Shown here one piece after another: positions 43,766 to 54,574 of a DNA stretch of 64,000 bases (the stretch's first letter is position 1; each line of letters begins with the position of its first letter). Below the pieces are notes generated by a model, which saw only the letters and a list, made by a program, of their open reading frames with translations, was not told the DNA's origin and did no database searches. This stretch comes from Flaccisagitta enflata (Eukaryota; Chaetognatha; Sagittoidea; Aphragmophora). The DNA is taken from NCBI GenBank assembly GCA_965153355.1, contig OZ231128.1, forward strand, positions 19,840,001-19,904,000, read 5' to 3'. The translations under genes were made by a program, and so were the position numbers.

Positions 43766-44370
43766 CTATCTTAGAAATAAATATACGGACAGCTGTTTAT
43801 AGTCATAGCGCGCTTAATCTTTGTCGTAGAACATTCGTTTTTTTTAGAAATGCGCGTCTTCGAAAGATCTAGCGATCTAGACCAAGCCCAGTGCTGTATC
43901 TTTATTCGTTTAGAAATGAAAGCCGAAAGAGTAAAACGTTTGCTTTTCGAATTTGGAAAAAAATTGCGGATAATTTTCATCATACCCCTCGGCGCCATCT
44001 TGGCTCGTTGCCTCCGGGGTTTTTCTTTTTTACTTCGGTTTTTTTTACAATGCCTCTGGAAAAACGCATTTCCCTAGATACCAAAGGGACAATTATCGCC
44101 TTAAGGGGTGAAGGCCTCAGTTTACGCGCAATCGGACATACGGGCAACTTCAAAAGAAGGGCTGAAAAGAATTGCGCTAAAGGTTTGGGAGAAGATCAGT
44201 CCAGATTACTTTGCGTCACTCTACGATTCAATGCCACGCCGAATGCAAGCAGTGGGCGATGCCCAAGGCGGACATACAAAGTATTAGGCGTTTTTCAACA
44301 TGTTCATGTACTTTTCTAGTCAATAAATGAACTTTTTTATCAACTGTCCGTATATTTATTTCCAAGATAG
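43766..44370 (+). mobile_element. Internally deleted Tc1/mariner-type element (605 bp)
   Basis: Flanked by TA (43764-43765 and 44371-44372). About 30-bp inverted ends: CTATCTTAGAAATAAATATA then CGGACAG on the left, CTGTCCGTATATTTATTTCC then AAGATAG on the right. It carries the two ends of a transposase gene and no middle. Confidence 0.85.
44050..44287 (+). pseudogene. Tc1-type transposase remnant, start fused to end
   Basis: ATG at 44050 opens with MPLEKRISLDTKGTIIALRG, the start of the N-terminal helix-turn-helix. After about 30 residues the DNA jumps to the far C terminus in another frame (YDSMPRRMQAVGDAQGGHTK, stop 44285-44287). The DDE catalytic domain is gone, so the product cannot be active. 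About 260 internal residues are missing, judged against usual Tc1 transposases of roughly 340. Confidence 0.8.
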
Positions 44371-44372
44371 TA

Positions 44373-45175
44373 CAGTATCGCCGCGCAGGAGGAGGGGGGT
44401 TGCGGAAAAGGGGGGAAAGGGGTAAGTGAACCAACGGTCTGGTTGACCGTTTATAACAGTTTTTTTTGCGAGTGTGATAGGGTAGTGGTTCAGTTTCATG
44501 CCGCCTTCACCGCCTTCACCGTCTTCACCTCAATTTTGAATATTTGATACAAGTAGTAGTAGCTATCTCATCAACAAAATCAGTAGTGGCCAATCTCTTC
44601 TGCATCCCTGATTTTCCTATCGCTGCTCTTGCCTTGTGAAAGGTGACCACTGAAGTTGACACTGTTTACGTTATATGAAAATTATCTTGATTAATCGTGG
44701 AAGGCAAATCATTCTTGAAGGCGAGCATATGAGAGTATGTAACGAGGGTCAAATTTGCGTGATTTATGAACCATTTTTAGGAGGGTTTTAGGGGATGTGA
44801 TTTTTTACCCCTACAGCCGACAGCCAACGGCCTGATAAATGATGTCAACGAGATTACGTGATATTGGGAAGAAAAGAGGGAAAGGGAAGAGATCAAGAGA
44901 AGAAGGATTTAAAGAGAATAAGAAGAACGAGTAGAGAGAATAAGAGAAGAGAATAATAAAAGCAAAGATAGGAATTGTAGAAGAGAATTGGAAGAAAGAA
45001 AACGATAAGAAAAGCAAAGAGAAGAAAGAAAAGAGTACCAAAGTCAGAAAAGAGGAGAAAAGAGAAAGAGAAGAAGGATTGGGTACGTTTCTACTCCAAG
45101 CCAGAGTCGCGATTCTGAGGCAGGTTTTGAAATTCGCGTTTTTACCACCCTCATCCTGAAAAAATATTGGCCACT
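44373..45175. other. Non-coding stretch
   Basis: Includes a purine-rich GAAGA stretch (44865-45075). Nothing else recognised. Confidence 0.5.
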
Positions 45176-45256
45176 TGCAGGAATCGAACCCACGTTCAAA
45201 AGCAATGTGTCATTAGTCTTGAAGCCTACGGCCTAACCACCTACACCACCAGGACT
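45176..45256 (-). tRNA. tRNA-like sequence (probable pseudogene or SINE head)
   Basis: On the minus strand it shows an A-box-like GGTGTAGGTGGTTAGG and a clear B box GGGTTCGATTCC with a wobble-paired T arm. The acceptor stem does not pair, so a working tRNA is unlikely. Confidence 0.45.
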
Positions 45257-45397
45257 CTTGCACAATTTAAAATGATTTTTAGTACCCTTGTTTAGGAAGG
45301 GGCAATTGAAGAGGATAGCCATCACAGAACTGAACCCCTATGAAATGATCAAAAATTCTAGAAAATGGTTACCAAAATTCAATCCATTTAAAAGTTT

Positions 45398-45488
45398 GCC
45401 GTAATGGCGTGGCTGGTAAGGGCGTCGACTTCCACTGCCAAACAGTCATTTTCACCAGACAACTCTGAGTGGGTTCGATTCTACCTTG
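45398..45488 (+). tRNA. tRNA-like sequence, class II style (probable pseudogene or SINE head)
   Basis: A-box-like GGCGTGGCTGGTAAGG, a long variable arm and B box GGGTTCGATTC, as in Leu or Ser tRNAs. It is opposite in orientation to the one 140 bp away. No convincing acceptor stem. Confidence 0.45.
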
Positions 45489-45706
45489 TGCTTCAATTTT
45501 TACAGGGAGAGTGAAATAAAATCGCGATTTGCAGAACCCACATTAGAATCGTGTTTCTGTCTTTGTGTAGAAACACACCCAAAGAGAAAAGTTAAAAGCA
45601 AAGAAGGGAGTTGTTTAAGCGACTTAGAAATAGTCGCAAAAGCATCAGATGGTCAGCGGTACCCGTTGCCCCTATGTCAGTGTATGTGGATGTGAGGTGG
45701 TTAGAG

Positions 45707-46201
45707 GGGCAGCGGCCCCAATGGGGCTGATGACCTATGCTGTTTTTATTTGAGCTTCAAGGCTGGAATTAGGGCCTGGTGGCTGGGATTTGAGCCTCAA
45801 GGCTGAGATTTGAGCCTCGAGGCTGGTATTTTAGCGTTGAGGCTGGGATTTGAGCCTCAAGGCTGGGATATGAGCCTTAAGGCTGGGATTTGAACCTCGA
45901 GACTAGGATTTGAGCTTTGAGCCTGGGGTTTGAGCCTTGAGGGTGGGATTTGAGCCTGGAGGCTGAGATTTGAGCCTCCAGAGTGGGATTTGAGCCTCCT
46001 GGCTGGGATTTGAGCCTCCTGGCTGGGATTTGAGCCTCCAAGCTGGGATTTGAGCTTCAAGGCTAGGATTTGGGCCTCGAGACTAGGATTTGGGCCTCGA
46101 GGGGGGGGGGGGAACGGAGAAGAAGGTGGAGAAGAAGAAGAAGGAGAAAGTTGCCATATGTGTGAAAGTATAGGTCATCGGTCCCTTCGGGGTTGCTGCC
46201 C
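45707..46201. mobile_element. GCAGCGGCC-end element enclosing a 20-bp minisatellite
   Basis: Ends GGGCAGCGGCCCCAATGGGG and CCCTTCGGGGTTGCTGCCC enclose about 17 units of GGCTGGGATTTGAGCCTCAA (45755-46100). It is the complete version of the elements at 12166 and 59709. Confidence 0.85.
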
Positions 46202-46388
46202 AAAAGGAAGCGATTAGAAAAGCAAAAAATAGTAAAAAAGAGAACAGAAGACAGAAAATTTGATATAATAATAAAATGGTTAACTTATAAGTTAAACCAC
46301 TTCAGAATGAAATGTAGTATGAAGCAGGATCCAATTACTTCATGACCTACATGTGCATATAGAGTATTCCTAACTGTATGTAACTGTA

Positions 46389-46566
46389 CAGTTGAACCCC
46401 GCTCTTAACGGATTTCAGGGGACCAACAATTTTTTTCTGTTATAAATGGAATTCTGTTGCAGCCAATATAAGAAATAAAAGAAAACCAATTGAAGGGACT
46501 AAAAATTATTGTTTGTTAAAGGCGGAAATCCGTTAGAAGCGGGTCCGTTAGAGCGGGGTTTAACTG
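46389..46566. mobile_element. Pogo-like MITE, intact (178 bp)
   Basis: Ends CAGTTGAACCCCGCTC and GAGCGGGGTTTAACTG, with TA on both sides (46387-46388 and 46567-46568). Confidence 0.9.
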
Positions 46567-46568
46567 TA

Positions 46569-47100
46569 TATGGCACTTAACTAGTCTCCATTTTCAGCAA
46601 CCATCATCACCATTCTCCAGTCCTGAATGGACAACAGCAAACTGTGACATCTCTCACTTACCACGCAGCTCAAAAAAAAAAAAAAAAAAAAGACGCACCT
46701 GTTTATAAATTGATAAAACAGGTATAAAAATTTATTTTAACTTTTTTCAATGAAAATATTTTGAGAGTTTTTAAACAAATTTTTAATCTAAACCAATCTC
46801 AGCTCTGTATCTCAAACAGTTTAGAAGCTAGAGCCTTGCAAAGAGAAGCACTAATTTGCTAAAATGCATTTTCACTCACTAAACGAAAAAAGATTGGCGC
46901 CAAATGAAAGTACTTATAAAGAGCTTTCAGATGACTTAAGATCTAAATAGGTTTTTCTTTGATTCAAAAGTAAAATTAGCCATTCAAAAGTGCGTCTTTT
47001 TTTTTAGTCATATGGTACTTTTCATTTTTTGAAATATGAATCTTTTTTATCATATCCTGTCCTGACCTGGCGTACAGTTTCAAACACTGTCACTCAGCGC
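46569..47100. other. Non-coding stretch
   Basis: AT-rich. It shares a stretch around 46790 (ACCAATCTCAG.TCTGTA) with 13422, so another dispersed repeat is likely. Confidence 0.45.
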
Positions 47101-47538
<438 letters not shown>

Positions 47539-47727
47539 GCTGTTGAATGCAGTTGAATGAGCTGACCCTGGTGGTTCGTTTAGGCCTGGAGCAATCGATT
47601 TCGAGCTGCCACGGTTCATCAGGAGTTTTCCCAAGTACACCCAGGCTACCATAGATCATCCGGGCCTTCGTTGCTTTATTCGGTTCCTCTTAATTCATTT
47701 GAGACTCCTGGGTTTCAAGCGTTACAC

Positions 47728-47924
47728 TTTTTAGTCGCGTGCTCCGCGACTCTACACCCCGCTTTGTCGGTCGGTAGGTTGGTCGGTTGGTCCCCTTTTT
47801 ACTTTTTCGCCGTTTTTTAGCTTTTTGAGCATACGTCTCCTGCCCAGATACCTTAGTGACCTTCTCCAGCACTGCTCCTGCCCACCCACACGCTACTAGG
47901 GTAGCCGTGTATCCGGCCTTGTTT
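47728..47924 (+). mobile_element. Hairpin-ended family, full copy
   Basis: Head TTTTTAGTCGCGTGCTCCGC, GGTCGGTT tract, tail ACGCTACTAGGGTAGCCGTG then TATCCGGCCTTGTTTT. Confidence 0.88.
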
Positions 47925-48491
47925 TAATAGGAACCAAGTTTACAAGAACGTTGGGCTTGAAATTCTCAAAAATTTAAGAACATGCTAAGAACATTGGAAG
48001 GCTTCATTTGTTCTAAAATACAAGAAAATAGGCTTAAAATTGCAAAAAATTTAAGAACCTTCTTAAAACTTAAAAGTATTGGAAAACTTTCTTTTTTCAT
48101 TGAAAATGATAAACCTGGAATTTGTTGTAAATTTTTTTTATCTTTACAGCACGTCTCATTCTCTTAGAAAAATGCTTCAGTTTTCTGATTTCTTTTAAAT
48201 CAAAGTTTTCTTTTTCAATCGAAAATTTTTCATCACCTAGTCTAAAGGCAGTGAAGCCTATTTCAAATGATCCTAAGCAATTTGCAATTTATTATAATGC
48301 CGCTCATGGATCGTTCCGCTTCGATTGGGCTTCCCGGGGTGCAATTCATCTGAGCCTGAATGGTTTCATTGGGCCTTAATGGGTCAATTGGGTCAAAGAG
48401 TAAACGTGAGTTACCTATCATTTTTATGATTGACGTGATTCACAACCCAAATTTTAGAGATCGAGGTCAAAAGGTCTCATATAATGGAAGA
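47925..48491. other. Non-coding stretch
   Basis: Nothing recognised. Confidence 0.5.
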
Positions 48492-48597
<106 letters not shown>

Positions 48598-48673
48598 GAG
48601 GTTCAATTTTCATTTCCTTCGTCTTGCTTTCTAAAACTGTTTTATACGAAAATTCAAACAGTTCCAGAATTCC

Positions 48674-48732
48674 GTTTTTAGGTGCGGCAACGCACCTCTA
48701 TACCTGGCTCAGTCGGTCGGTCGGTCTGTAAT
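48674..48732 (+). mobile_element. Hairpin-ended family, head fragment of a further subtype
   Basis: TTTTTAGGTGCGGCAACGCA then CCTCTATACC and a GGTC tract. The hairpin arm here is AGGTGCG paired with CGCACCT. No tail found. Confidence 0.6.
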
Positions 48733-49258
48733 GCATTCATTCGACGATCCACATGTCGCACCTTATTGGCCTATTGGGTCTTGTTTTTCAAACGCACCAA
48801 GTAATACATTCAATTCCACAGTAAACGTATCAATTTCACAACTTCAGACCCCTTCAGTGTCTCTTTCTCCTCAACCCCCCTCCCCCTTTCCGACCGCATC
48901 AAACCAGCCTTCGGCTCAACACGTTAGCGTTTACAATCAATCAGGTACACATTCTGAAGCTGACCCAGTTGGCCTTATTTCTTTTCTTTTTTTCTCGCTT
49001 TCTCTTCTTTCAGTGAAGGTGATGTAAGGTTGAAAGACGGTATAAAGACTAGAAAAACGGTAAAGACTAGAAAGACACGATGCCATTCATCATAGCTTTC
49101 ACCGGTGAAGACGTGCGGCAGAGGAGCGGAAGAAGGGAGAGGAGGAGGCAGAGGAGGAAGAGGAGGAAGAGGTAAAAAGAGCGGCAGGGAAGCGGGTTAC
49201 CTGACTAATGGATTCTTACATGAATGACCCGCCGCGCGGTGCCGCATGATGGTGACTC
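48733..49258. other. Non-coding stretch
   Basis: A purine-rich GAGGAG stretch at 49115-49175. An open frame at 48731-49027 is not supported by splice or family signals. Confidence 0.45.
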
Positions 49259-49391
<133 letters not shown>

Positions 49392-49882
49392 CTTGCTTTC
49401 TCTCTTTCTTTTTTTTTTATCTTATTCCAGGCGTGAATATAGTTCTATGACCTTTGATTAATTTCCCCCGCCCCTGCCTTTGATTTTCTTCCCCGCGACG
49501 CATCGCATAGCGTTACAAAATCTATGATTTTCTTCCCCATACTGCAACGAAACAGTGTTTTTAAGGTTCAATTGAAGTGAAATTGTATTTTACTTATCAG
49601 TTTTTATGATTTTGCACTGCCAAAAGTTTGATTTTCCCCAAATTTGCGTTTTTTCTCTCTTTTTTCCCCTTAGATGTCCTTCCCCATCTCCAAACCCTTT
49701 GATCAATTTCCCCCCCCCCCCCCGGGAATGTAGAACTGTATACAGGCCTGTCTTATTCGTTTTCTCGTCTCTCTCCCTTACTTCTTTTCTTTCTTCTTTC
49801 CTTCCTTTCCTCCTTCCTTCCTCCCTTTCTTTCTCATCTTTCCTTTTTCTTTCCCTTTATTTACGGGTCGGCCGACAATTCC
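49392..49882. other. Non-coding stretch
   Basis: Pyrimidine-rich. The phrase GATTTTCTTCCCC is repeated near 49481 and 49526. Nothing else recognised. Confidence 0.5.
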
Positions 49883-51428
49883 TTTTTAGTCGCGTGCACG
49901 CGACTCTACAACCCGCTTTGTCCGTCGGTCGGTCGGTCGGTCGGTCGGTTGGTCGGTCGGTTGGTCACACTTTACTTTTTTTATTAATTTTATTTCTTTA
50001 AGTCATTTTTAGTCATTCTAAGTCATTTTAAGTCATTTTAAGTCATTTTAAGTCATTCTAAGTCATTCTAAGTCATTCTAAGTCATTCTAAGTCATTTTA
50101 AGTCATTTTAAGTCATTATGGTCATTTTAGTCAATATAGTTCTTTTCATCATTTTAAGTCATTCTAAGTCATTTAAAGTTATTTCAAGTCATTTCAAGTG
50201 ATTTTAAGTCATTTCAAGTGATATTAGGGCATTTTAAGTCATTCCAAGTCATTTTAAGTCATTATTGTCATTTTAGTCAATATAATCCTTTTCATCATTT
50301 TAAGCCATTCAAAGTCATTTCATGTCATTATAGGTCATTATACATCATTTTAAGTCATTTTTAGTCATTCTAAGTCATTCTAAGTCATTCTCAGTCATTT
50401 TAGTCATTCTAGTCAATATAGTCATTTCGCTTTTTATTTACATAATTATAGGTAATTATATGCAATTTTGGGTAATCATAGGTAATTATAGGTCATTAAA
50501 GGTCACTATGCAATTACAGGTAATATAGGTCATTATAGGTAATCATAGGCCATTTTAGGTAATTATAGTTCATCATGTAATTATAGGTAATTATAGGTTA
50601 TTATGCAATTATAGGTCATTATTGGTAATCATAGGTCAGTATGTAATCATAGGTAATTATAGGTAATTAAAGGTGATTATAGGTAATTATAGGTAATTAC
50701 AGGTAATTATAGGTCATTATATAATTTTAGGTCATTATATGTCATTATAGTGATTATAGGTCATTTTGGTAATCATAGGTCATTATGTAATAATAGGTAA
50801 TCATAGGTAATTAAAGGTAATCATAGATAATTGTAGGTAATTATAGGTCATTATGTAATAATAGGTAATTATAGGTCATTTTAGATAATTATAGGTAATC
50901 ATAGGTCATTATGAAATTATGGGTAATCATATGTAATCAAAGGTCATTAAAGGTAATTATAGGTCATTATGTAATAATAAGTAATTATAGGTAATCATAG
51001 GTCATTATAGGTAATTATATGTAAATAGACAATTAAAGGTAATTATAGGTCAATATTCAAATTTAGGTAATTAGCTAATCATAGGTAATTATTGGTAATT
51101 ATAGGTCATTATGCAATTACAGTTAATTATAGGTAATCATAGGTCATTAAAGGTCATTATGTTATTAAAGGTAGTTATGGGTAGTTATGGGTAATCATAG
51201 GTCATAATAGGTAATTATTGGTCCATATGTAATTATAGGTAATCATAGGTCTTTATAGGTACCTATAGGTCATTATTTAATTATGGGTAATTATAGGTAA
51301 TTGTGGGTAACTATAGGTAATCATAGGTCATTATAGGTAATTATGTCTTGATCATTATGTTATTATAGGTAATTGTGGGTGATTTTGGGTAATCATACCT
51401 CATTATAGGTAATTATTGGTCCACATGT

Positions 51429-52670
51429 GGAGTAACATTGAGTAGCGTGTTTGCACACATGTTTGAGAACGCACTAAGGTTGAAATTTGGTAGCTTTCTT
51501 ACCAGCGACGATTTACAATTTGGGTTTAAATCCAAACACAGTGTTAGCCATGCTGTCTTCACCCTAAAATCATGTGTTAATCATTTCACTGAGAGGGGTT
51601 CGAATGTCTACGTCGCGTTTCTTGATTTCAGTAAGGCATTTGACACTATATCTCACAGCGGATTATTCCTTAAATTAATAGATAGAAAAGTTCCACTTTG
51701 TTTTTTATTGTTGATCATGTTTTGGTATCTTAACATGGAGTACGATGTAAAATGGGCAAATGTTCATTCTAATTCATTTCGTGTTTTGTGTGGTACAAAG
51801 CAGGGTGGAATTTTGTCACCTGACTTTTTTTCCATATATATCAATGATCTTATTGTTATACTGAAAAAAATGGGTGTAGGGTGTCACATGTTACACTTCT
51901 TCATAGCGTGTCTTCTCTTTACAGACGACATGTCGTTGGTCGCGCCTACTCGAGAAGCATTGCAACAATTGATCAATGTTTGTGCGGAATATTGTTTGCG
52001 TTACTGTTTGAAATTTAACATCGCCATGACTAAGGTAATGGTGTTTGGCAAACTCAGCAGAAAGATGCCCTCTTTAGCAAAAATATCTATTGATGGACAA
52101 TGTATTGATTATGTGGAATCCTGTAAGTATTTAGGTTTCCATCTTGTAGCACATGACAAATTCAAATTCTCTGTTGTAGAAGATTTGCGAGGTTTCTTTG
52201 GGAGTGTGAACTCTATTCTTTCAAGTGTTCAAAAACCTAGAGAAAACGTTTTAATGCAACTGCTCTTTTCTAACTGTGTACCTAAATTGACTTTTGGTGC
52301 TGCTGTTAAAGATGTTAACGCTTCTGAAATGAATCAATTCAACGTAGCTCTTAATACTGCTATGCGCCGCATATTTGAGTTCCATCAATGGCAGAGTATT
52401 CGTCAATTGCGGGAAGTTTATGGATTTTCTTCTATTGAGGCAATGTATGAAAAGATAAAGAAACGATTTTATACCAATTTGATGTCGCATGATAATAAAA
52501 CGTTGCAGTTCTTAGCAACCCTCCAAAGAGAGGAGGAGGAAAGGGAGCGAAATTTAACGCCTTGAAACTTTCGCAACTTTACTTTTAATCATGTAGTAGA
52601 CTTGTAGACTTGTGCCTTTTGATTGCTGTATGGATTGTCGCATTTAATGTTGACGAAATTAAAAACATTA
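51429..52670 (+). mobile_element. 5'-truncated non-LTR retrotransposon inserted in the decamer array
   Basis: Starts within the reverse transcriptase domain and ends with AATTAAAAACATTATTATTA next to array sequence. Array copies at about 51210-51300 give the empty site: TTGGTCCATATGTAATTATA there corresponds to TTGGTCCACATG before the element and TATAGGTAATCATAGGTC after it. Confidence 0.85.
51438..52565 (+). CDS. Reverse transcriptase fragment of a non-LTR element (about 375 aa)
   Basis: No proper start; the frame is simply open from the truncated 5' end to the stop at 52565. Palm and fingers motifs are visible: FLDFSKAFDTISH (about 60-72), GTKQGGILSPDFF (about 119-131), YINDL, and the catalytic box as FTDD (about 161-164) in place of the usual YADD. 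A C-terminal RT-thumb-like region and a basic tail follow. The endonuclease and the first RT motifs are lost. The family is CR1/jockey-like by style (inference). The lack of any stop over 375 codons suggests a fairly recent insertion. It cannot make a full enzyme. Confidence 0.85.
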   Translation: MSSVFAHMFENALRLKFGSFLTSDDLQFGFKSKHSVSHAVFTLKSCVNHFTERGSNVYVAFLDFSKAFDTISHSGLFLKLIDRKVPLCFLLLIMFWYLNMEYDVKWANVHSNSFRVLCGTKQGGILSPDFFSIYINDLIVILKKMGVGCHMLHFFIACLLFTDDMSLVAPTREALQQLINVCAEYCLRYCLKFNIAMTKVMVFGKLSRKMPSLAKISIDGQCIDYVESCKYLGFHLVAHDKFKFSVVEDLRGFFGSVNSILSSVQKPRENVLMQLLFSNCVPKLTFGAAVKDVNASEMNQFNVALNTAMRRIFEFHQWQSIRQLREVYGFSSIEAMYEKIKKRFYTNLMSHDNKTLQFLATLQREEEERERNLTP

Positions 52671-52898
52671 TTATTATAGGTAATCATAGGTCTTTATAGG
52701 TACTTATAGGTCATTATTTGATTATGGGTAATTATAGGTAATCATAGGTAATTATAGGTAGTTATAGGTCATTTTAGGCAATTATAGGTCAATAGGTAAT
52801 TATAGTCATTATCATCATTACAGGAAATAACGTACTTAAATAATTAGGCGATTATGTAAGTAAGTCTCGCACGCGACTTATAGGTGTTGGCCTTGTTT

Positions 52899-53355
52899 CC
52901 CTTCTCTTTCCTTTGGAACCTCTAGTTTTTTTCATTTTTTTCTCTGTCTTGCATATTCATCAATACTTCTATCCGAACGGTAACAGAACTTGGAACAGCA
53001 CCTTCTCACCTTTGATAAGCATGCGTCATTTGTTAGTAAGCTTTTTTAAGCATATTTGCACAATTTATCCTCCCAAAAGTGGCAGCATCCAGTTTAACAC
53101 GATGATCAATCTCAAATACAAATATATAAGTAAAATAAATTTTTGATCCTAGGCAGGTCAGATCAATGATCATAAATATTTTTTATAGTTATATACTGAT
53201 AATAATTACTGATATTTTTAAACTAAAACATCATTGGTTAAAAAAAATTGTCCATAATATCAATTTTAGTGATGTGAGCTTTCACAGCAAGGGCTTGATG
53301 AATCAGTTGTAAAATTTGAGGAAAATAAATAAAGAATAACCCTTATTTCTTGACT
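52899..53355. other. Non-coding stretch
   Basis: AT-rich; nothing recognised. Confidence 0.5.
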
Positions 53356-53547
53356 GGTCTTAAGTGAAATTCTTAATCTGTCTTCAAATGCAAAATTTTG
53401 CATTTCTAAAAACATGGCTATATTCTAAAGACATATAAGAAAAGAGCCATGTTCTTAGAAATGCAATTTTTTGCGTTCAGAGACAGATTAAGAATTTCAC
53501 GCGAAATGACTTTCCAAATTTGATGCTCGTGTGCACCATGACATACA
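53356..53547. mobile_element. Foldback MITE, copy 2
   Basis: Palindrome TTAAGTGAAATTCTTAATCT ... AGATTAAGAATTTCAC with AAACATGGC and GCCATGTT near the centre. Same family as 20063-20447, mutual identity high by eye. Confidence 0.75.
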
Positions 53548-54360
53548 GACAAAACCAACCCCCCCCCCCCACACACACACCTGCAATGTTGGCCATAGAG
53601 TTAAATCCACGCGCACTAATCTTTGTTTGAACTGATCACCCTCGAGGTCATGACACGTACCCAAACACGTATCCTGCCTTATATAAGGTTTTGCACATGT
53701 AAAACACGTACACTGGGTCCTAGAGTCAGCGACTTCAGGTCAAAACTTCAATTTCAACGCTGCTGTTGACGCTTTTATTGGATTTCTCTTCTCTTTTTCT
53801 TTTTTTTTTTCGCTGATTTTTTTTCTCTAACAATATTTTTGACAGCGACTACTGAGCAGAAATTCTTATTAAACAATGATATTGAGCAATGATATCAAAC
53901 AATGATATATATCTTGACCTGTTTGAGCAAGCATGGAACATTTGGAAAAAATTTAAGAAATCCTATCATTTGGGTTGTGTCTATGAACAGCAGTTGTTAA
54001 TGGACCGCATATGCTCATTGGCTCTTAGTTGCAACGCAGTGCAAATTGCAATATGCAATGTTATGAAGCACTTCTTGGCTGAACCAAGCTGAACCAAGCT
54101 GAACCAAGCTATTTACTCATTACCACTAATTACTACTAATTACTATTAATTCTAAGGATAGTTGGGCAAAGTCTGGATTAAACACCAGTTTGAGCATCTA
54201 ATTTTTATAAGAACCTAGTTTATAAGAACATCAAGCCTTGAAATTGCTCAGAAATTAAGAACATCGTAGTTATTTTACTAGTAGCTATCTCTATCTCTTT
54301 TGAAGGCTTTAGAAAAATAATGACGTTCTTATAAAAAATAAAAAGTGTATGCCTCATTTC
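53548..54360. other. Non-coding stretch
   Basis: A 67-codon open frame (53889-54092) has a protein-like mix but no splice, start or family support. GAACCAAGCT is repeated three times at 54080-54110. Confidence 0.4.
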
Positions 54361-54413
54361 ATGCCCCTGTCTACACCCATTTGCGACGATTTAGTGACCC
54401 CGCGTTACTTGTT
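54361..54413 (+). mobile_element. Hairpin-ended family, tail fragment of TCACTT subtype
   Basis: GCCCCTGTCTACACCCATTT then GCGACGATTTAGTGACCCCG and CGTTACTTGTT. No head. Confidence 0.65.
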
Positions 54414-54415
54414 AC

Positions 54416-54562
54416 TTTTTAGTCGCGTTCACGCAACTCTACAACCCGCTATAAGTCGGTCGGTCGGTCAAAATATGCCTTTTCGTACTTGAGTCAGCCT
54501 TTCACATCACTGCCCCTGACCACCCGCACGCGACATCGGTAGCCGTGTACCCGGCCTTGTTA
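54416..54562 (+). mobile_element. Hairpin-ended family, full copy (147 bp)
   Basis: Head TTTTTAGTCGCGTTCACGCA, short GGTC tract, tail CCCGCACGCGACATCGGTAG then CCGTGTACCCGGCCTTGTT. Confidence 0.88.
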
Positions 54563-54574
54563 ATCATGAGTAAT

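Larger units (their letters stand above)
49883..52898 (+). mobile_element. Hairpin-ended family, 3-kb copy with decamer arrays and a retroelement insertion
   Basis: Head TTTTTAGTCGCGTGCACGCG, GGTC tract, tail CTCGCACGCGACTTATAGGT then GTTGGCCTTGTTT. Body: AAGTCATTTT decamers (about 49995-50430), then TAATTATAGG and TCATTATAGG decamers (50440-51428 and 52671-52830), split by a non-LTR element. Confidence 0.88.

Noticed and set aside
53889-54092. 67-codon frame with protein-like composition
   Set aside because: No splice borders, upstream exons or family match, and the end runs into a GAACCAAGCT repeat.
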